Assembly: GCA_001770415.1 (NCBI GenBank)
Contig: MEQX01000101.1
Coordinates: 1-46,067 of the forward strand
Length of the DNA: 46,067 nucleotides
Reading direction: 5' to 3'
Source of the DNA: Betaproteobacteria bacterium RIFCSPLOWO2_02_FULL_63_19
GTDB taxonomy: Bacteria > Pseudomonadota > Gammaproteobacteria > Burkholderiales > SG8-39
The position numbers were made by a program, and so were the translations under genes. Positions 18,044 through 27,912 of the stretch are shown one piece after another. The notes under the pieces are model-generated. The model did no database searches, had not been told where the DNA came from, and saw only the letters and a program-made list of their open reading frames with translations. The stretch's first letter is position 1. Every line of letters starts with the position of its first letter.

Positions 18044-20434
18044 ATGGCAAAACATAAAGTTAAAGCCAAAGCCAAAGCCAAAGCCAAAGCTAAGACCAAA
18101 GCCCGTGCCAGCGCCAGGACCAAGCGCGCGCAGGCGCAGTTGTTGTCGAAGCGCGCCAAGGCAAACGCGCTTGCGACGCGGGCCAAAGAGCAGGCCAAAG
18201 AGCGGGCGCGGGCTGCGAAGGCCAAGGCACAGGTCAGCCGCGAAAAGGCGCGGCAGAAGGCGCTGAAGGAAAGGGAAAGGGCGCAGATTGCGAAGCAGCG
18301 GGAAAAGGAGCGGGCGGCGCGCGTAAAGGAAAGGGCGCGTGTCGCGGCTGAAAAGGCAAAGCTCAAAGAGAAGGCCCGCAAGGAGAAGGAAGCGGCGCGT
18401 GCAAGGGCGCAAAAGGAAAAGGAGGCTGCCCGCGAAAAGGCGCAGAAGGAAAAGGAATTCGCGAAACAGAAGGCACTCGAGGCGAAGCTCAAAGCGCAGG
18501 AATTGGCGAAGGCAGGACGCGGCCGACCCGGACGACCCGCAAAGCGCGACCGCGATGCCGAGCGGGCTCTGCTGGCGCGGGCGGAACTCAAACCCGAGGA
18601 AGCCGAGGCGCGGCGCACGCGCCTGAAAAATCTGATCAAGCTCGGCAAGGAGCGCGGTTACCTTACATACGCCGAGGTAAACGACCACCTGCCCGACGAC
18701 ATGGTGGACGCCGAGCAGATTGAATCGATCATCAGCACGTTCAACGACATGAGCATCCAGGTCTTCGACGAGGCACCGGATGCCGAAACGCTGCTGATCA
18801 GCGAAAACGCACCGGCGGTCGTGCCCGACGAGGACGCCGAGGAGGCGGCTGAGGCGGCGCTCTCAACGGTCGACCCCGAATTCGGCCGCACCACGGACCC
18901 GGTACGCATGTACATGCGCGAGATGGGGTCGGTGGAACTTCTTACGCGCGAGGGCGAGATTGAGATCGCCAAGCGCATCGAGGACGGGCTGAAACACATG
19001 ATCCAGGCGATTTCGGCTTGTCCAACCACGATCGCGGAGATCTTGGAACTCGCGGGAAAGGTCGAACGCGATGAGATGAGAATCGACGAGCTGGTGGACG
19101 GGTTGATCGATCCGAATGCCAAGGAGGAACCGATCAAGGAGATCGCCGAAGAGGCGGAGGTCGATGAAGAGGCTGAAGAAAACGAAGAAGAGGCTGCCGC
19201 TGCGGTGTCGGCAAGCTTGCTGAAACTCAAGGAAGCGTCCCTGGTGCGTTTCCGCAAGATGGGAAGGTTGTACGACAAGAAGCGCGCGGCACTCGCCAAG
19301 CATGGCCACCGCAGCAAGCAGTACGTCCACTCACGCGAGCAGATCTCGAACGAGCTTCTGGCGATCCGATTTACGGCACGCATCATTGAGCGGCTTTGCG
19401 ATTCCCTGCGAAGCATGGTCGATGAAGTGCGCGGCCACGAGCGCGCGATCATGCAAATGTGCATCAACAAGAGCACGATGCCGCGAGCGCACTTCATCAA
19501 GGTGTTCCCTGGCAGCGAGACCAACTTGCGCTGGGTGAAGAACGAGATTGCAGGAGGACATCCTTGGAGCGGGGTCCTCGCGCGTTTTGAACCCGCCATA
19601 CTCGAGCAGCAGCAGAAACTGATCAGCATCCAGAAGCGCATCGGCATTCCGCTGAAGGACCTGAAGGAAATCAACAAGCAGATGTCCACGGGCGAAGCCA
19701 AGGCGCGGCGAGCCAAGCGCGAAATGACCGAAGCCAATTTGCGCCTGGTGATCTCGATCGCGAAGAAATACACCAATCGTGGCCTGCAGTTCCTCGACCT
19801 CATTCAGGAAGGCAACATCGGCCTGATGAAAGCTGTGGACAAGTTCGAGTACCGCCGCGGCTATAAGTTTTCCACCTATGCGACATGGTGGATCCGGCAG
19901 GCCATCACCCGCTCGATCGCGGATCAGGCTCGTACCATCCGGATACCCGTGCACATGATCGAGACCATCAACAAGATGAACCGCATCTCGCGCCAGATAT
20001 TGCAGGAGACCGGGCAGGAGCCGGACCCGGCGACGCTGGCGCAGAAGATGGAAATGCCGGAGGACAAGATCCGGAAGATACTCAAGATCTCCAAGGAACC
20101 GATTTCGATGGAGACGCCGATCGGCGACGACGACGATTCGCACCTGGGGGATTTCATCGAGGACGTTTCCACTCTTGCCCCCAATGATGCGGCGATGTAC
20201 GCGAGCCTGCGCGAGGTTACCAAGGATATCCTGGATTCGCTTACTCCTCGCGAGGCCAAGGTACTGCGCATGCGGTTCGGCATTGAAATGAATACCGACC
20301 ACACGCTGGAGGAAGTGGGCAAGCAGTTTGACGTCACGCGCGAACGTATCCGGCAGATCGAGGCCAAGGCGCTGCGGAAACTTCGCCATCCGTCGCGAAG
20401 CGAAAGGCTCAAGAGCTTTCTCGACAACAACTAA
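18044..20434 (+). CDS. rpoD: RNA polymerase primary sigma factor (sigma-70), with long basic N-terminal extension
   Basis: 796 aa. Residues about 1-165 are an extension composed almost only of Lys, Ala, Arg, Glu and Gln, predicted to be one long charged helix. Then come region 1.1 (about 185-250), region 1.2 ([33 protein letters not shown]), a non-conserved acidic stretch with [12 protein letters not shown], region 2 ([58 protein letters not shown]), region 3, and region 4 with the [33 protein letters not shown]. It directs core polymerase to housekeeping promoters. The ATG at 18044 follows AGGAAAA. Basic N-terminal tails are known in Betaproteobacteria; this one is notably long. Confidence 0.96.
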   Translation: MAKHKVKAKAKAKAKAKTKARASARTKRAQAQLLSKRAKANALATRAKEQAKERARAAKAKAQVSREKARQKALKERERAQIAKQREKERAARVKERARVAAEKAKLKEKARKEKEAARARAQKEKEAAREKAQKEKEFAKQKALEAKLKAQELAKAGRGRPGRPAKRDRDAERALLARAELKPEEAEARRTRLKNLIKLGKERGYLTYAEVNDHLPDDMVDAEQIESIISTFNDMSIQVFDEAPDAETLLISENAPAVVPDEDAEEAAEAALSTVDPEFGRTTDPVRMYMREMGSVELLTREGEIEIAKRIEDGLKHMIQAISACPTTIAEILELAGKVERDEMRIDELVDGLIDPNAKEEPIKEIAEEAEVDEEAEENEEEAAAAVSASLLKLKEASLVRFRKMGRLYDKKRAALAKHGHRSKQYVHSREQISNELLAIRFTARIIERLCDSLRSMVDEVRGHERAIMQMCINKSTMPRAHFIKVFPGSETNLRWVKNEIAGGHPWSGVLARFEPAILEQQQKLISIQKRIGIPLKDLKEINKQMSTGEAKARRAKREMTEANLRLVISIAKKYTNRGLQFLDLIQEGNIGLMKAVDKFEYRRGYKFSTYATWWIRQAITRSIADQARTIRIPVHMIETINKMNRISRQILQETGQEPDPATLAQKMEMPEDKIRKILKISKEPISMETPIGDDDDSHLGDFIEDVSTLAPNDAAMYASLREVTKDILDSLTPREAKVLRMRFGIEMNTDHTLEEVGKQFDVTRERIRQIEAKALRKLRHPSRSERLKSFLDNN
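18062..18103 (+). repeat. hexanucleotide repeat (AAAGCC) in the rpoD N-terminus
   Basis: Seven consecutive six-base units encoding Lys-Ala/Thr: four perfect AAAGCC (18062-18085), then AAAGCT, AAGACC, AAAGCC. The unit length is a multiple of three, so copy changes would alter tail length without a frameshift. Confidence 0.9.
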
Positions 20435-20482
20435 TTGCAATCTGTGTGCCGCGGAGTCACGATGTCCCATCGGTGAGTTGGG

Positions 20483-20505
20483 CGCCGAGCATTCGGCGGG
20501 TTTGT
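20483..20505 (+). terminator. possible intrinsic terminator after rpoD
   Basis: CGCCGA (20483-20488), tetraloop GCAT, TCGGCG (20493-20498), then GGTTTGT. A compact stem with a short T-rich tract, 49 bases after the rpoD stop and just before the tRNA. Confidence 0.5.
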
Positions 20506-20510
20506 CTGGC

Positions 20511-20584
<74 letters not shown>

Positions 20585-20601
20585 CTCTTGCAATCAAGCA
20601 C

Positions 20602-20704
20602 TTAGGAGCGGTTTCCTGGGCAGCTGTAAGGCGCCACTTGCTTTGAGACTCTTTGCCGGAATGTCTGAGGCCGGACATTTCGCCGCATTTGGGACCGCTC
20701 TTAA
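20602..20704. repeat. 103-base element bounded by 11-bp inverted repeats
   Basis: TTAGGAGCGGT (20602-20612) pairs with ACCGCTCTTAA (20694-20704) through 11 positions including one G-T. Inside, AATGTC (20660-20665) and GACATT (20674-20679) form a second hairpin. No coding potential. It could be a small structured RNA or a miniature inverted-repeat element next to the tRNA gene. Confidence 0.6.
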
Positions 20705-20801
20705 TGCGCCTCTTTCCCTGCTCGCGCCGCTGTGCACTATTTAACGGGATTGCACTATCGCTGCACGTATGATGTATGTATTACTCAGCGGGAGCACCAG
20801 C

Positions 20802-21299
20802 ATGAAGACCAATGCCCGAACGATGATGCGTGCGCTGATGCTCGTGCTCAGCGCAATGGTGGCGACGGGCCCGGTCATGGCTGACAAGCCCTCATCGCCC
20901 GGCGCTGGCAAGGGTCATAAGGGCGAGCGTATGGAACGGCAGCGCGAGCGGCGCGACGATACGCGATTCCAACGTTACGACGGAGGACGTCGCCACTTCG
21001 AGGAGCGGCACCGGTTGGTCGTGCGCGAGTACTATGTCGAGCAATTCCGCCACGGCCGTTGCCCGCCGGGATTGGCCAAGAAGCGCAACGGTTGCATGCC
21101 TCCGGGCCAGGCGAAGAAATGGAAGCTTGGACAGCCATTGCCGCGCGAAGTGATTTTCCACGATGTGCCGCAGCAGGTGGTCGTGCAGATCGGGCTGCCG
21201 CCACCCGGTTATCGCTACGTGCGGGTGGCCACCGATATTCTGATGATCGCAGTCGGCACCGGGATGGTCATCGATGCAATCAATGATCTGGGGCGATAG
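20802..21299 (+). CDS. exported RcnB/CigR-like protein
   Basis: 165 aa from ATG at 20802 (GGGAG 8 bases upstream; an in-frame ATG-type start at 20769 has none). Signal peptide about 1-26 (ending PVMADK). Then a very basic, Arg/Glu/Gly/His-rich linker, two PPGLAKK / PPGQAKK elements, and the terminal PPPGYRYVRVATDILMIAVGTGMVIDAI. The last block is the hallmark of the RcnB / CigR-like periplasmic family. Members are linked to metal homeostasis or anti-virulence effects, but the role here is unknown. A small lipoprotein gene follows 48 bases later. Confidence 0.75.
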   Translation: MKTNARTMMRALMLVLSAMVATGPVMADKPSSPGAGKGHKGERMERQRERRDDTRFQRYDGGRRHFEERHRLVVREYYVEQFRHGRCPPGLAKKRNGCMPPGQAKKWKLGQPLPREVIFHDVPQQVVVQIGLPPPGYRYVRVATDILMIAVGTGMVIDAINDLGR

Positions 21300-21347
21300 C
21301 GCGAACAACCGCATCAAGCGGCGAATCGCATCGATAGGGAGACCCTG

Positions 21348-21497
21348 ATGTTTCGAACAATCGTTGCGGCCCTATTGATACTGAGTGCTTTGGGCATTAT
21401 CGCGGGCTGCAATACGATTGCGGGGCTAGGCAAGGACCTCGAGCGCGGCGGCGAGGTGGTCCAGGATGCAGCGAAGAAAGTTCAAAAGAAGTTGTAG
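21348..21497 (+). CDS. entericidin A/B-family small lipoprotein
   Basis: 49 aa. MFRTIVAALLILSALGIIAGC is a lipoprotein signal with lipobox IAGC (Cys21). It is followed by NTIAGLGKDLERGGEVVQDAAKKVQKKL, the NT(x)xGxGxDxxxxGxxxxxAA pattern of entericidin A/B. AGGGAGA lies 5 bases before the ATG. Entericidins are stationary-phase or stress-induced membrane lipoproteins, described as a toxin/antidote-like pair in E. coli; only one copy is present here. Confidence 0.85.
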   Translation: MFRTIVAALLILSALGIIAGCNTIAGLGKDLERGGEVVQDAAKKVQKKL

Positions 21498-21617
21498 CCG
21501 GGCGACGCGATAATAAATTCAATTCCGCTGCTGCTGCGGTAGTGAACATACGATGGGACGGATCACGCGCTCGATCTGTGGCGCGATCGGCGAACCTCGC
21601 CGTCGATCCGAACGGTT

Positions 21618-22451
21618 CTACGCTGGCGTATTGTGTTCCAGCGCGAAAACATGGGCGTAGAGGTTTGCGATCCACTGCTTGCCTTCCTGGGTCACCCGCA
21701 AGTGACGCAAGGCGTCGCTGATGTATGGGGCAACGGTCTTCCAGAAGAATCCGGGATAGTCGGCGCGCAGATCCTCCGGGCTCTTGAACCCTAGCGCTTT
21801 GTTGACACCCGTTTCTTCGAACTCGTAAAAGAGCGCGGGCATCCTTCGCACGTGGTTTGGCGCCGCCAGTTGACCGATAAGATCTGCGGCCCTTACCAGG
21901 CTCGGGTAGTCCGCTGTTCCCTGGTGGTCGCTGTCCAGTGGTACGGGGAAGCGTGTGCGTTCAATATTCGCGGCGATGACTTCAACGTCAATGATAGCGT
22001 GACCGCCAAAACGCTCTCGGACAAATTGCTTGCCACGGTCAACATGGTAAGGCGTGAGCGCCGCATCGGTCGCGCCGGCGGATATTTGTATGCTTTGTCC
22101 ATTGACCCCCGTGGTATAGATGCCGGGCTGGTCTGCACGGCAAACCCCGCGCAGATACCCGATGTCATGACATAAGAGCGACAAAATAAAAAGCAGCCAG
22201 TCTTTGGGCGCCACGCCGCCTTCGCGGATGTGTTTGCCTCTCAGAATTTCCTGTCCGACCAACGTCACCATCAAGGTATGTTCGACATCGTGATAAAGGG
22301 CATCGCTGTTGGCGATATTTTCCAATGCCATGCGCCCGGCCCAGGAGATTATCGCGGGATACGATGGTTCAAGTTGTCCATAAGTGCGCGCATAAGCATG
22401 TTGCAACTCACCGACAAAGGCATCAATTAAGGTTTCCGTCGCATTGAACAT
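21618..22451 (-). CDS. HD-domain metal-dependent phosphohydrolase
   Basis: 277 aa from ATG at 22451, chosen because AAGGAG lies 8 bases upstream; a TTG two codons earlier is less well placed. HD-superfamily metal ligands are visible: H in YHDVEHTLMVT, the HD pair in LLCHDIGYLRG, and a downstream D in RAADLIGQLA. The overall sequence resembles stand-alone HD/PDEase-like proteins of unknown substrate (nucleotides or cyclic nucleotides are typical). Cytoplasmic, no sensory domain. Monocistronic, convergent with the entericidin gene. Confidence 0.8.
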   Translation of the reverse strand: MFNATETLIDAFVGELQHAYARTYGQLEPSYPAIISWAGRMALENIANSDALYHDVEHTLMVTLVGQEILRGKHIREGGVAPKDWLLFILSLLCHDIGYLRGVCRADQPGIYTTGVNGQSIQISAGATDAALTPYHVDRGKQFVRERFGGHAIIDVEVIAANIERTRFPVPLDSDHQGTADYPSLVRAADLIGQLAAPNHVRRMPALFYEFEETGVNKALGFKSPEDLRADYPGFFWKTVAPYISDALRHLRVTQEGKQWIANLYAHVFALEHNTPA

Positions 22452-22885
22452 GGACAATTCTCCTTGTCGGCCCGTGCCGGATTCAACAAATCTTTAGGCT
22501 CTCAAGCTGTTTCGAGGCACATGCCGGGCGGTTTCCCCAAACCCCCTCGTCGTGTCGCCCACATCGCGCATCGCGCTGATACCCATAATATGCGTATTCT
22601 GGTGCTTGGCTGCGGCAGTGGCATTGCAACGTCTCACGCGCCGTGCAATATTGCCGAATACGGGCCCTGTTCAAAAGGCTGAAATCCCGCTGAAGCTGCG
22701 GCACGAGATCCTACGTCAACGCGCGGCGCATGCCCGACCTCCGCCGAGAGGGCCGCCTCGGAACGAGCGTGCGTTTGGAGCTCCGCCATTCGCATCGCCC
22801 CGGGATCGCGATACTTGCCCGGTGCAACTTTATGGGCGCCTGCGTGAAATCCGTCACATTGCACCGCACAATATTCGAGTATCCT
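22452..22885. other. intergenic region upstream of candidate sRNA
   Basis: 434 bases with no supported gene. A frame from 22552 translates to a short hydrophobic stretch and then low-complexity Pro/Arg/Ser sequence, with no ribosome site and no family character. It runs through the CCT-repeat hairpin described next, so I do not call it. Weak promoter-like hexamers (TTGCAC 22859, TATCCT 22880) precede the sRNA but are only 15 bases apart. Confidence 0.4.
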
Positions 22886-22977
22886 TAGTTTGCGGGCTCC
22901 CATCCTCCTCCTCCTCCTCCTCCCGGAGTCCGTGCTAAGGCCGGTGCAGTCTTGACAGACTTTCGCCGGCCTTTTTC
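22886..22977 (+). ncRNA. candidate trans-acting small RNA with CCT-rich loop
   Basis: Two stacked hairpins and an oligo-T end. Hairpin 1: CGGGCTCC (22893-22900) pairs over 8 bases (one G-T) with GGAGTCCG (22925-22932) and exposes a 24-base loop holding six CCT units followed by CCC. Hairpin 2 is a strong intrinsic terminator (22937-22976). An exposed CCTCCTCCC loop is an anti-Shine-Dalgarno sequence. It is the defining feature of the CcsR / 'cuckoo' stress-induced sRNAs known in Alpha- and Betaproteobacteria. No DUF1127 gene, the usual upstream partner in Rhodobacter, is visible. The 5' end is estimated. Confidence 0.6.
22937..22976 (+). terminator. strong intrinsic terminator
   Basis: AAGGCCGG (22937-22944) / CCGGCCTT (22966-22973), with an inner 5-bp stem AGTCT / AGACT, running into TTTTTCTTT. 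No protein gene ends just upstream, so it supports a separate small transcript. Confidence 0.8.
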
Positions 22978-22980
22978 TTT

Positions 22981-23317
22981 GTCTGTTCGTGCGTTCCACC
23001 GCTCGCTCGGCGGCGCATGTTCCGCAACAGCGCCCAATTTCGAGTGTTGTCACGTATATCATTGATTGAGTGAATAATTCATACTCTTGATCGCCCATCG
23101 GCTTGGGTTTTTCGAAGTTCTGTCACGGCGCGATTGCGCTGTTCATAAAGCGTCAGGAGGACAGTCAGGCGACGCGCCGGATTTTTCGCTATCTTCACGT
23201 GCGAATCGGCATGCGAACACGATGTCGCCGATTGAGAAAGTCGCAGCAGCATCCAAATTTTTGGCTGCGGGTCGAATTCGCCGGCTTACCGCCGCTTGAA
23301 CTCTAAGAGGGGAAATA
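22981..23317. other. leader region of the nucleotide-sugar dehydrogenase gene
   Basis: 337 bases, relatively AT-rich around 23045-23090. It presumably contains the promoter of the downstream gene. I see no clear -35/-10 pair, riboswitch or hairpin terminator. Confidence 0.4.
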
Positions 23318-24598
<1,281 letters not shown>

Positions 24599-24665
24599 TC
24601 GACTGTATCCGGACCAATCCCTATCGGCGATTTTGCGACCACGGCCGGAAACGAAGAGCCTACAT

Positions 24666-24707
24666 CTGATCTAAATCAAACTCCATTGCGACTGTTGGCG
24701 CGATATT
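24666..24707 (+). promoter_or_regulatory. FNR/Anr-type class II promoter for frdABCD
   Basis: CTGAT-CTAA-ATCAA (24666-24679) matches TTGAT-N4-ATCAA at 9 of 10 positions. GATATT at 24702-24707 is a 4-of-6 -10 box. A start about 7 bases after it (near 24714) would put the box centre at -41.5, the position of class II FNR activation. The target, fumarate reductase, is a classic FNR-activated operon. Confidence 0.6.
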
Positions 24708-24914
24708 GCTGCCCAACTCCGCGCAAGGCATCAACAGCAAGACGAGCAGAACCGGCTCGGTAGCCGGATTTGTGCGGAGCACAGGGGTGGCCTATGATTG
24801 CGGGCTACGGTGCGGGTTGAGGGTTTGCCGACTGCGAGGTTCCCGCGTCCCTCCTACGCGTGCAATGAGGGGCGTCATTCGATTCCGGGGTAGGGCATTC
24901 TGTTCCGTCATTGA

Positions 24915-24929
24915 TTCGATATGATCGAA
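24915..24929. promoter_or_regulatory. 15-bp dyad near frdA start
   Basis: TTCGAT-ATG-ATCGAA, perfect 6-bp arms, 39 bases before the frdA GTG. The binding protein is unknown; spacing and half-site are not those of FNR. Confidence 0.35.
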
Positions 24930-24967
24930 CCATCACCGTGCTCCCGCCGCTTGAGAAGGGGTAGATC

Positions 24968-26761
24968 GTGGAAGTTTTCAAGGCTGACGTAGCGATTGTG
25001 GGCGCGGGTGGAACGGGATTGCGGGCGGCGATTGCTGTCGCCGAAGCCGATCCGTCCCTCAAAGTTGCCCTGGTTTCGAAGGTCTATCCGATGCGCAGCC
25101 ACACGGTGGCGGCCGAAGGCGGGGCGGCGGGCGTCGTGCAGGACCACGACAGCCTCGAATACCACTTCAACGACACCGTGGGCGGCGGCGACTGGCTGTG
25201 CGACCAGGACGTGGTCGAATACTTCGTCGCGCACTGCACCGAGGAGCTGACCCAGCTCGAGCACTGGGGCTGCCCGTGGAGCCGCAAGCCCGACGGGCAC
25301 ATCAACGTGCGGGCATTCGGGGGCATGAAGATCGAGCGCACCTGGTTTGCCGCCGACACCAGCGGTTTTCACATGCTGCACACGCTTTTTCAGACGTCGA
25401 TCAAGTATCCGTCGATCAAGCGTTTCGACGAGTACTTCTGCGTCGATCTTGTCGTCGAGGACGGCCGCTGCCAGGGCGTGGTGGTGATCGAAGTGGCCAC
25501 CGGCAGGCTCACGTTCATCCAGGCGAAGGCGGTGATCATGGCCACCGGGGGCGCGGGCAGGGTTTTCCGGGAGAACACCAACGGCGGCATCGTGACCGGC
25601 GACGGCATGGCGCTCGCGTACCGCCACGGTGTGCCCTTGCGCGACCTGGAATTCATGCAGTATCACCCGACCTGCATGCCCGGCACCGGGCTGCTGTTCA
25701 CCGAAGCGTGCCGTGGCGAAGGCGGGTTCCTGCTCAACAAGGACGGTTACCGCTTTCTGCAGGATTACGGCCTCGGGCCGGCGGAGGACAAGCCGCGCAA
25801 CAAGTACATGGAACTGGGTCCCCGCGATCGCATCAGCCAGGCGATCTGGCACGAGGAAAAGAAGGGCCGGACGATCAGCACGCCGTACGGCGAGGTGGTC
25901 CACCTGGACCTGCGCCATCTGGGCGAACGGAAATTGCGCGAACGCTTGCCGCTGATCTACGAGCTGGCCGAGGAATACATGGACATCGATCCGGCGCATT
26001 CGCCCATCCCGGTTCGGCCGGGCATTCACTACACGATGGGCGGCATCTACGCCAAGCTCAATACCGAGACGCCGCTGCCCGGCCTGTATGCGGCCGGAGA
26101 ATGCGCGGGCAACGGCGTCCACGGCGCGAATCGCCTCGGCTCCAATTCGCTGGTGGACATCATCGTGTTCGGCAAGCTGGCGGGCGTGGAGGCGGCGAAA
26201 TTCTCCAAGTCGACGCAGTTCAGCAATCCGGCGGCGCTCGAGACGCAGGCCAAGGCCGTGCAAGAGCGGGCCATCGGGCTGGTCACCAAGACCGGCGGCA
26301 AGGAAAAGCATTCCGTCCTGCGCAGGGAGATGGGCAAGAGCATGGAGAACGGATGCGGCATCTACCGCACGGCTGCGGAGATGCAGGCGACCTGCGACAA
26401 GCTCGGCGAACTGCGCGAGCGCTACAAGAACCTGGACGTCGAGGACAAGTCGAACGTCTGGAACAACGACTGGCTGGGAGCCCTCGAAGTCGGCTACTTG
26501 CTGCAGGTGGCCGAAGTGGTGGCGCATTCGGCGCTCAACCGGAAGGAATCGCGCGGCGCGCATCAGAGGCTGGACGGCTACGAGCAGCGCGACGACGCCA
26601 ACTACCTCAAGCACACCCTCGCTTATTGCACCGGCGACGGGCCACCGCGCATCGAGTACCAGGACGTGGTGATCACCAAGTCGAAGCCCGGGACGCGCGC
26701 CTACGGCGCGGCGGGCGACAAGGCCGAGCAGGAAAGGAAGAAGGAAGCGGGCCATGGCTGA
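24968..26761 (+). CDS. frdA: fumarate reductase flavoprotein subunit
   Basis: 597 aa from GTG at 24968 (AAGGGG 6 bases upstream). N-terminal FAD motif VAIVGAGGTGLRAAIA; covalent FAD-His at H45 in RSHTVAAEGG. GGGDWLCDQDVVEYF and the CPWSRKPDGHINVRAFGGMKIERTWFAAD block are FrdA-like rather than SdhA-like. Active-site elements include QYHPTCMPGTG, ELGPRDRIS, HYTMGG and GANRLGSNS. It reduces fumarate to succinate at the cytoplasmic face of the membrane complex, taking electrons from quinol through FrdB. It overlaps frdB by 8 bases. The presence of FrdC and FrdD subunits supports fumarate reductase. Confidence 0.93.
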   Translation: MEVFKADVAIVGAGGTGLRAAIAVAEADPSLKVALVSKVYPMRSHTVAAEGGAAGVVQDHDSLEYHFNDTVGGGDWLCDQDVVEYFVAHCTEELTQLEHWGCPWSRKPDGHINVRAFGGMKIERTWFAADTSGFHMLHTLFQTSIKYPSIKRFDEYFCVDLVVEDGRCQGVVVIEVATGRLTFIQAKAVIMATGGAGRVFRENTNGGIVTGDGMALAYRHGVPLRDLEFMQYHPTCMPGTGLLFTEACRGEGGFLLNKDGYRFLQDYGLGPAEDKPRNKYMELGPRDRISQAIWHEEKKGRTISTPYGEVVHLDLRHLGERKLRERLPLIYELAEEYMDIDPAHSPIPVRPGIHYTMGGIYAKLNTETPLPGLYAAGECAGNGVHGANRLGSNSLVDIIVFGKLAGVEAAKFSKSTQFSNPAALETQAKAVQERAIGLVTKTGGKEKHSVLRREMGKSMENGCGIYRTAAEMQATCDKLGELRERYKNLDVEDKSNVWNNDWLGALEVGYLLQVAEVVAHSALNRKESRGAHQRLDGYEQRDDANYLKHTLAYCTGDGPPRIEYQDVVITKSKPGTRAYGAAGDKAEQERKKEAGHG

Positions 26762-27509
26762 TACCACGAAGACGATCGAGATCGAGGTCCTGCGCTACCG
26801 TCCCGAGCAGGACAAGGAACCCTTCTTTCAGACTTATACGGTACCGTTTGAAGACGACTGGTCGGTGCTGCAGGGCCTCCAGTACATCAAAGACGATCTG
26901 GATGGCACGCTTAGCTTCCGCTGGTCGTGCCGGATGGCGATTTGCGGCAGTTGCGGCATGATGATCGATGGCAAGCCCAGGCTCGCCTGCAGGACTTTCC
27001 TGCGCCATTACCATCCGAACAAGCTGCGGGTGGGGCCGCTCGAGCACTTCCCGATCGAGCGCGATTTGGTGGTGGTCGTCGAGGACTTCATCCGAAAGCT
27101 GGAATCCATCAAGCCTTACATCATTCCGAAGGAACCGCGCAAGCTCGAGCAGGGCGAGTACCTGCAAACGCCTGCGCAGCTGGAACAATTCAGGCAGTTC
27201 AGCGGTTGCATCAATTGCATGCTCTGTTATGCGGCCTGCCCACAGTACGGGCTGGATTCGAAATTCACCGGACCGGGCGTTCTGGCACTGATGCATCGCT
27301 ACAACGCTGATTCCCGGGATGGCGGGCGAGGCGAGCGCATGGCGCTTGGGCATTCGGAGGAGGGGTTCTGGGGCTGCACGGCGGTGACCTACTGCTCGGA
27401 GGTGTGCCCCAAGGACGTCGATCCGGCCAATGCGATCAACCAGAACAAGATGGGTAGCGCGATAGATTACTTCCTCCGATTCGTCGCGCCCCGAGGAGCG
27501 GGAAAATGA
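26754..27509 (+). CDS. frdB: fumarate reductase iron-sulfur subunit
   Basis: 251 aa. Three clusters can be read: 2Fe-2S ligands C59, C64, C67 and C79 (SCRMAICGSCGMM, then LAC); 4Fe-4S ligands C152, C155, C158 (CINCMLCYAACP); 3Fe-4S ligands C208, C214, C218 (CTAVTYCSEVCPKDVDP). C162 belongs to the last cluster set, as in relatives. It wires FrdA to the quinol site in FrdCD. The start overlaps frdA by 8 bases and the stop overlaps frdC by 4 (ATGA), so it is translationally coupled. Confidence 0.95.
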   Translation: MADTTKTIEIEVLRYRPEQDKEPFFQTYTVPFEDDWSVLQGLQYIKDDLDGTLSFRWSCRMAICGSCGMMIDGKPRLACRTFLRHYHPNKLRVGPLEHFPIERDLVVVVEDFIRKLESIKPYIIPKEPRKLEQGEYLQTPAQLEQFRQFSGCINCMLCYAACPQYGLDSKFTGPGVLALMHRYNADSRDGGRGERMALGHSEEGFWGCTAVTYCSEVCPKDVDPANAINQNKMGSAIDYFLRFVAPRGAGK

Positions 27510-27904
27510 GCGCGCAGATGGATAAGCGGCGGCCCTACGTTCGGTCGATGAACAGCTGGTGGAAGCGGGATCCGTTTTTCGTTCGCTACATGGTGATGGA
27601 AGCGACTTCCGTCCTGGTCGCCCTCTACGCGGTGATACTGCTCGTCGGCCTGCTGCGGCTCAGTCAGGGCGAGGCCGCCTTTAACGGCTGGCTGGGTGCG
27701 CTGGAGAGCGGACCGTCGATTCTTCTCCACGTGCTGATACTGGTGGTCTTCCTTTACCACCTGTGGAGCTGGTTCAAGGTGATGCCCAAGACCCTTCCGA
27801 TGATCTTCGTGAATGGCAAGAAGCTGCCCGCGGACACGATTACCTATACCGGGGTACTCCTGGCGGTGGTGGTCAATCTCATCGTTCTGATCATACTGGT
27901 TTAG
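27506..27904 (+). CDS. frdC: fumarate reductase membrane anchor FrdC
   Basis: 132 aa with three TM helices (about 30-50, 70-92, 110-131). The N-terminus KRRPYVRSMNSWWKRDPFFVRYMVMEATSV aligns with E. coli FrdC (KRKPYVRPMTSTWW...YMLREGTAV), including the Glu in helix I. With FrdD it forms the quinol-binding anchor; no haem-ligating His pair is evident, as in the haem-free E. coli (type D) enzyme. Confidence 0.9.
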   Translation: MSAQMDKRRPYVRSMNSWWKRDPFFVRYMVMEATSVLVALYAVILLVGLLRLSQGEAAFNGWLGALESGPSILLHVLILVVFLYHLWSWFKVMPKTLPMIFVNGKKLPADTITYTGVLLAVVVNLIVLIILV

Positions 27905-27912
27905 GTGACGTC

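Larger units (their letters stand above)
24599..24967. other. upstream regulatory region of frdABCD
   Basis: 369 bases without a gene. It holds a near-consensus FNR-type box at 24666-24679 with a matching -10, and a 15-bp dyad at 24915-24929 close to the frdA start. The predicted leader is about 254 bases; I recognise no riboswitch in it. Confidence 0.6.

Noticed and set aside
22552..22938. Open frame with a hydrophobic start and poly-Ser stretch
   Set aside because: The Ser run is the CCT-repeat loop of the sRNA hairpin; no ribosome site and no plausible protein composition.
24908..26767. Long antisense open frame (619 codons) across frdA
   Set aside because: Frames of this length arise opposite GC-rich genes with strong third-position bias; the product has no family character and frdA is certain. 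Similar antisense frames at 347-2278, 31733-33463 and 35752-37743 were rejected for the same reason.
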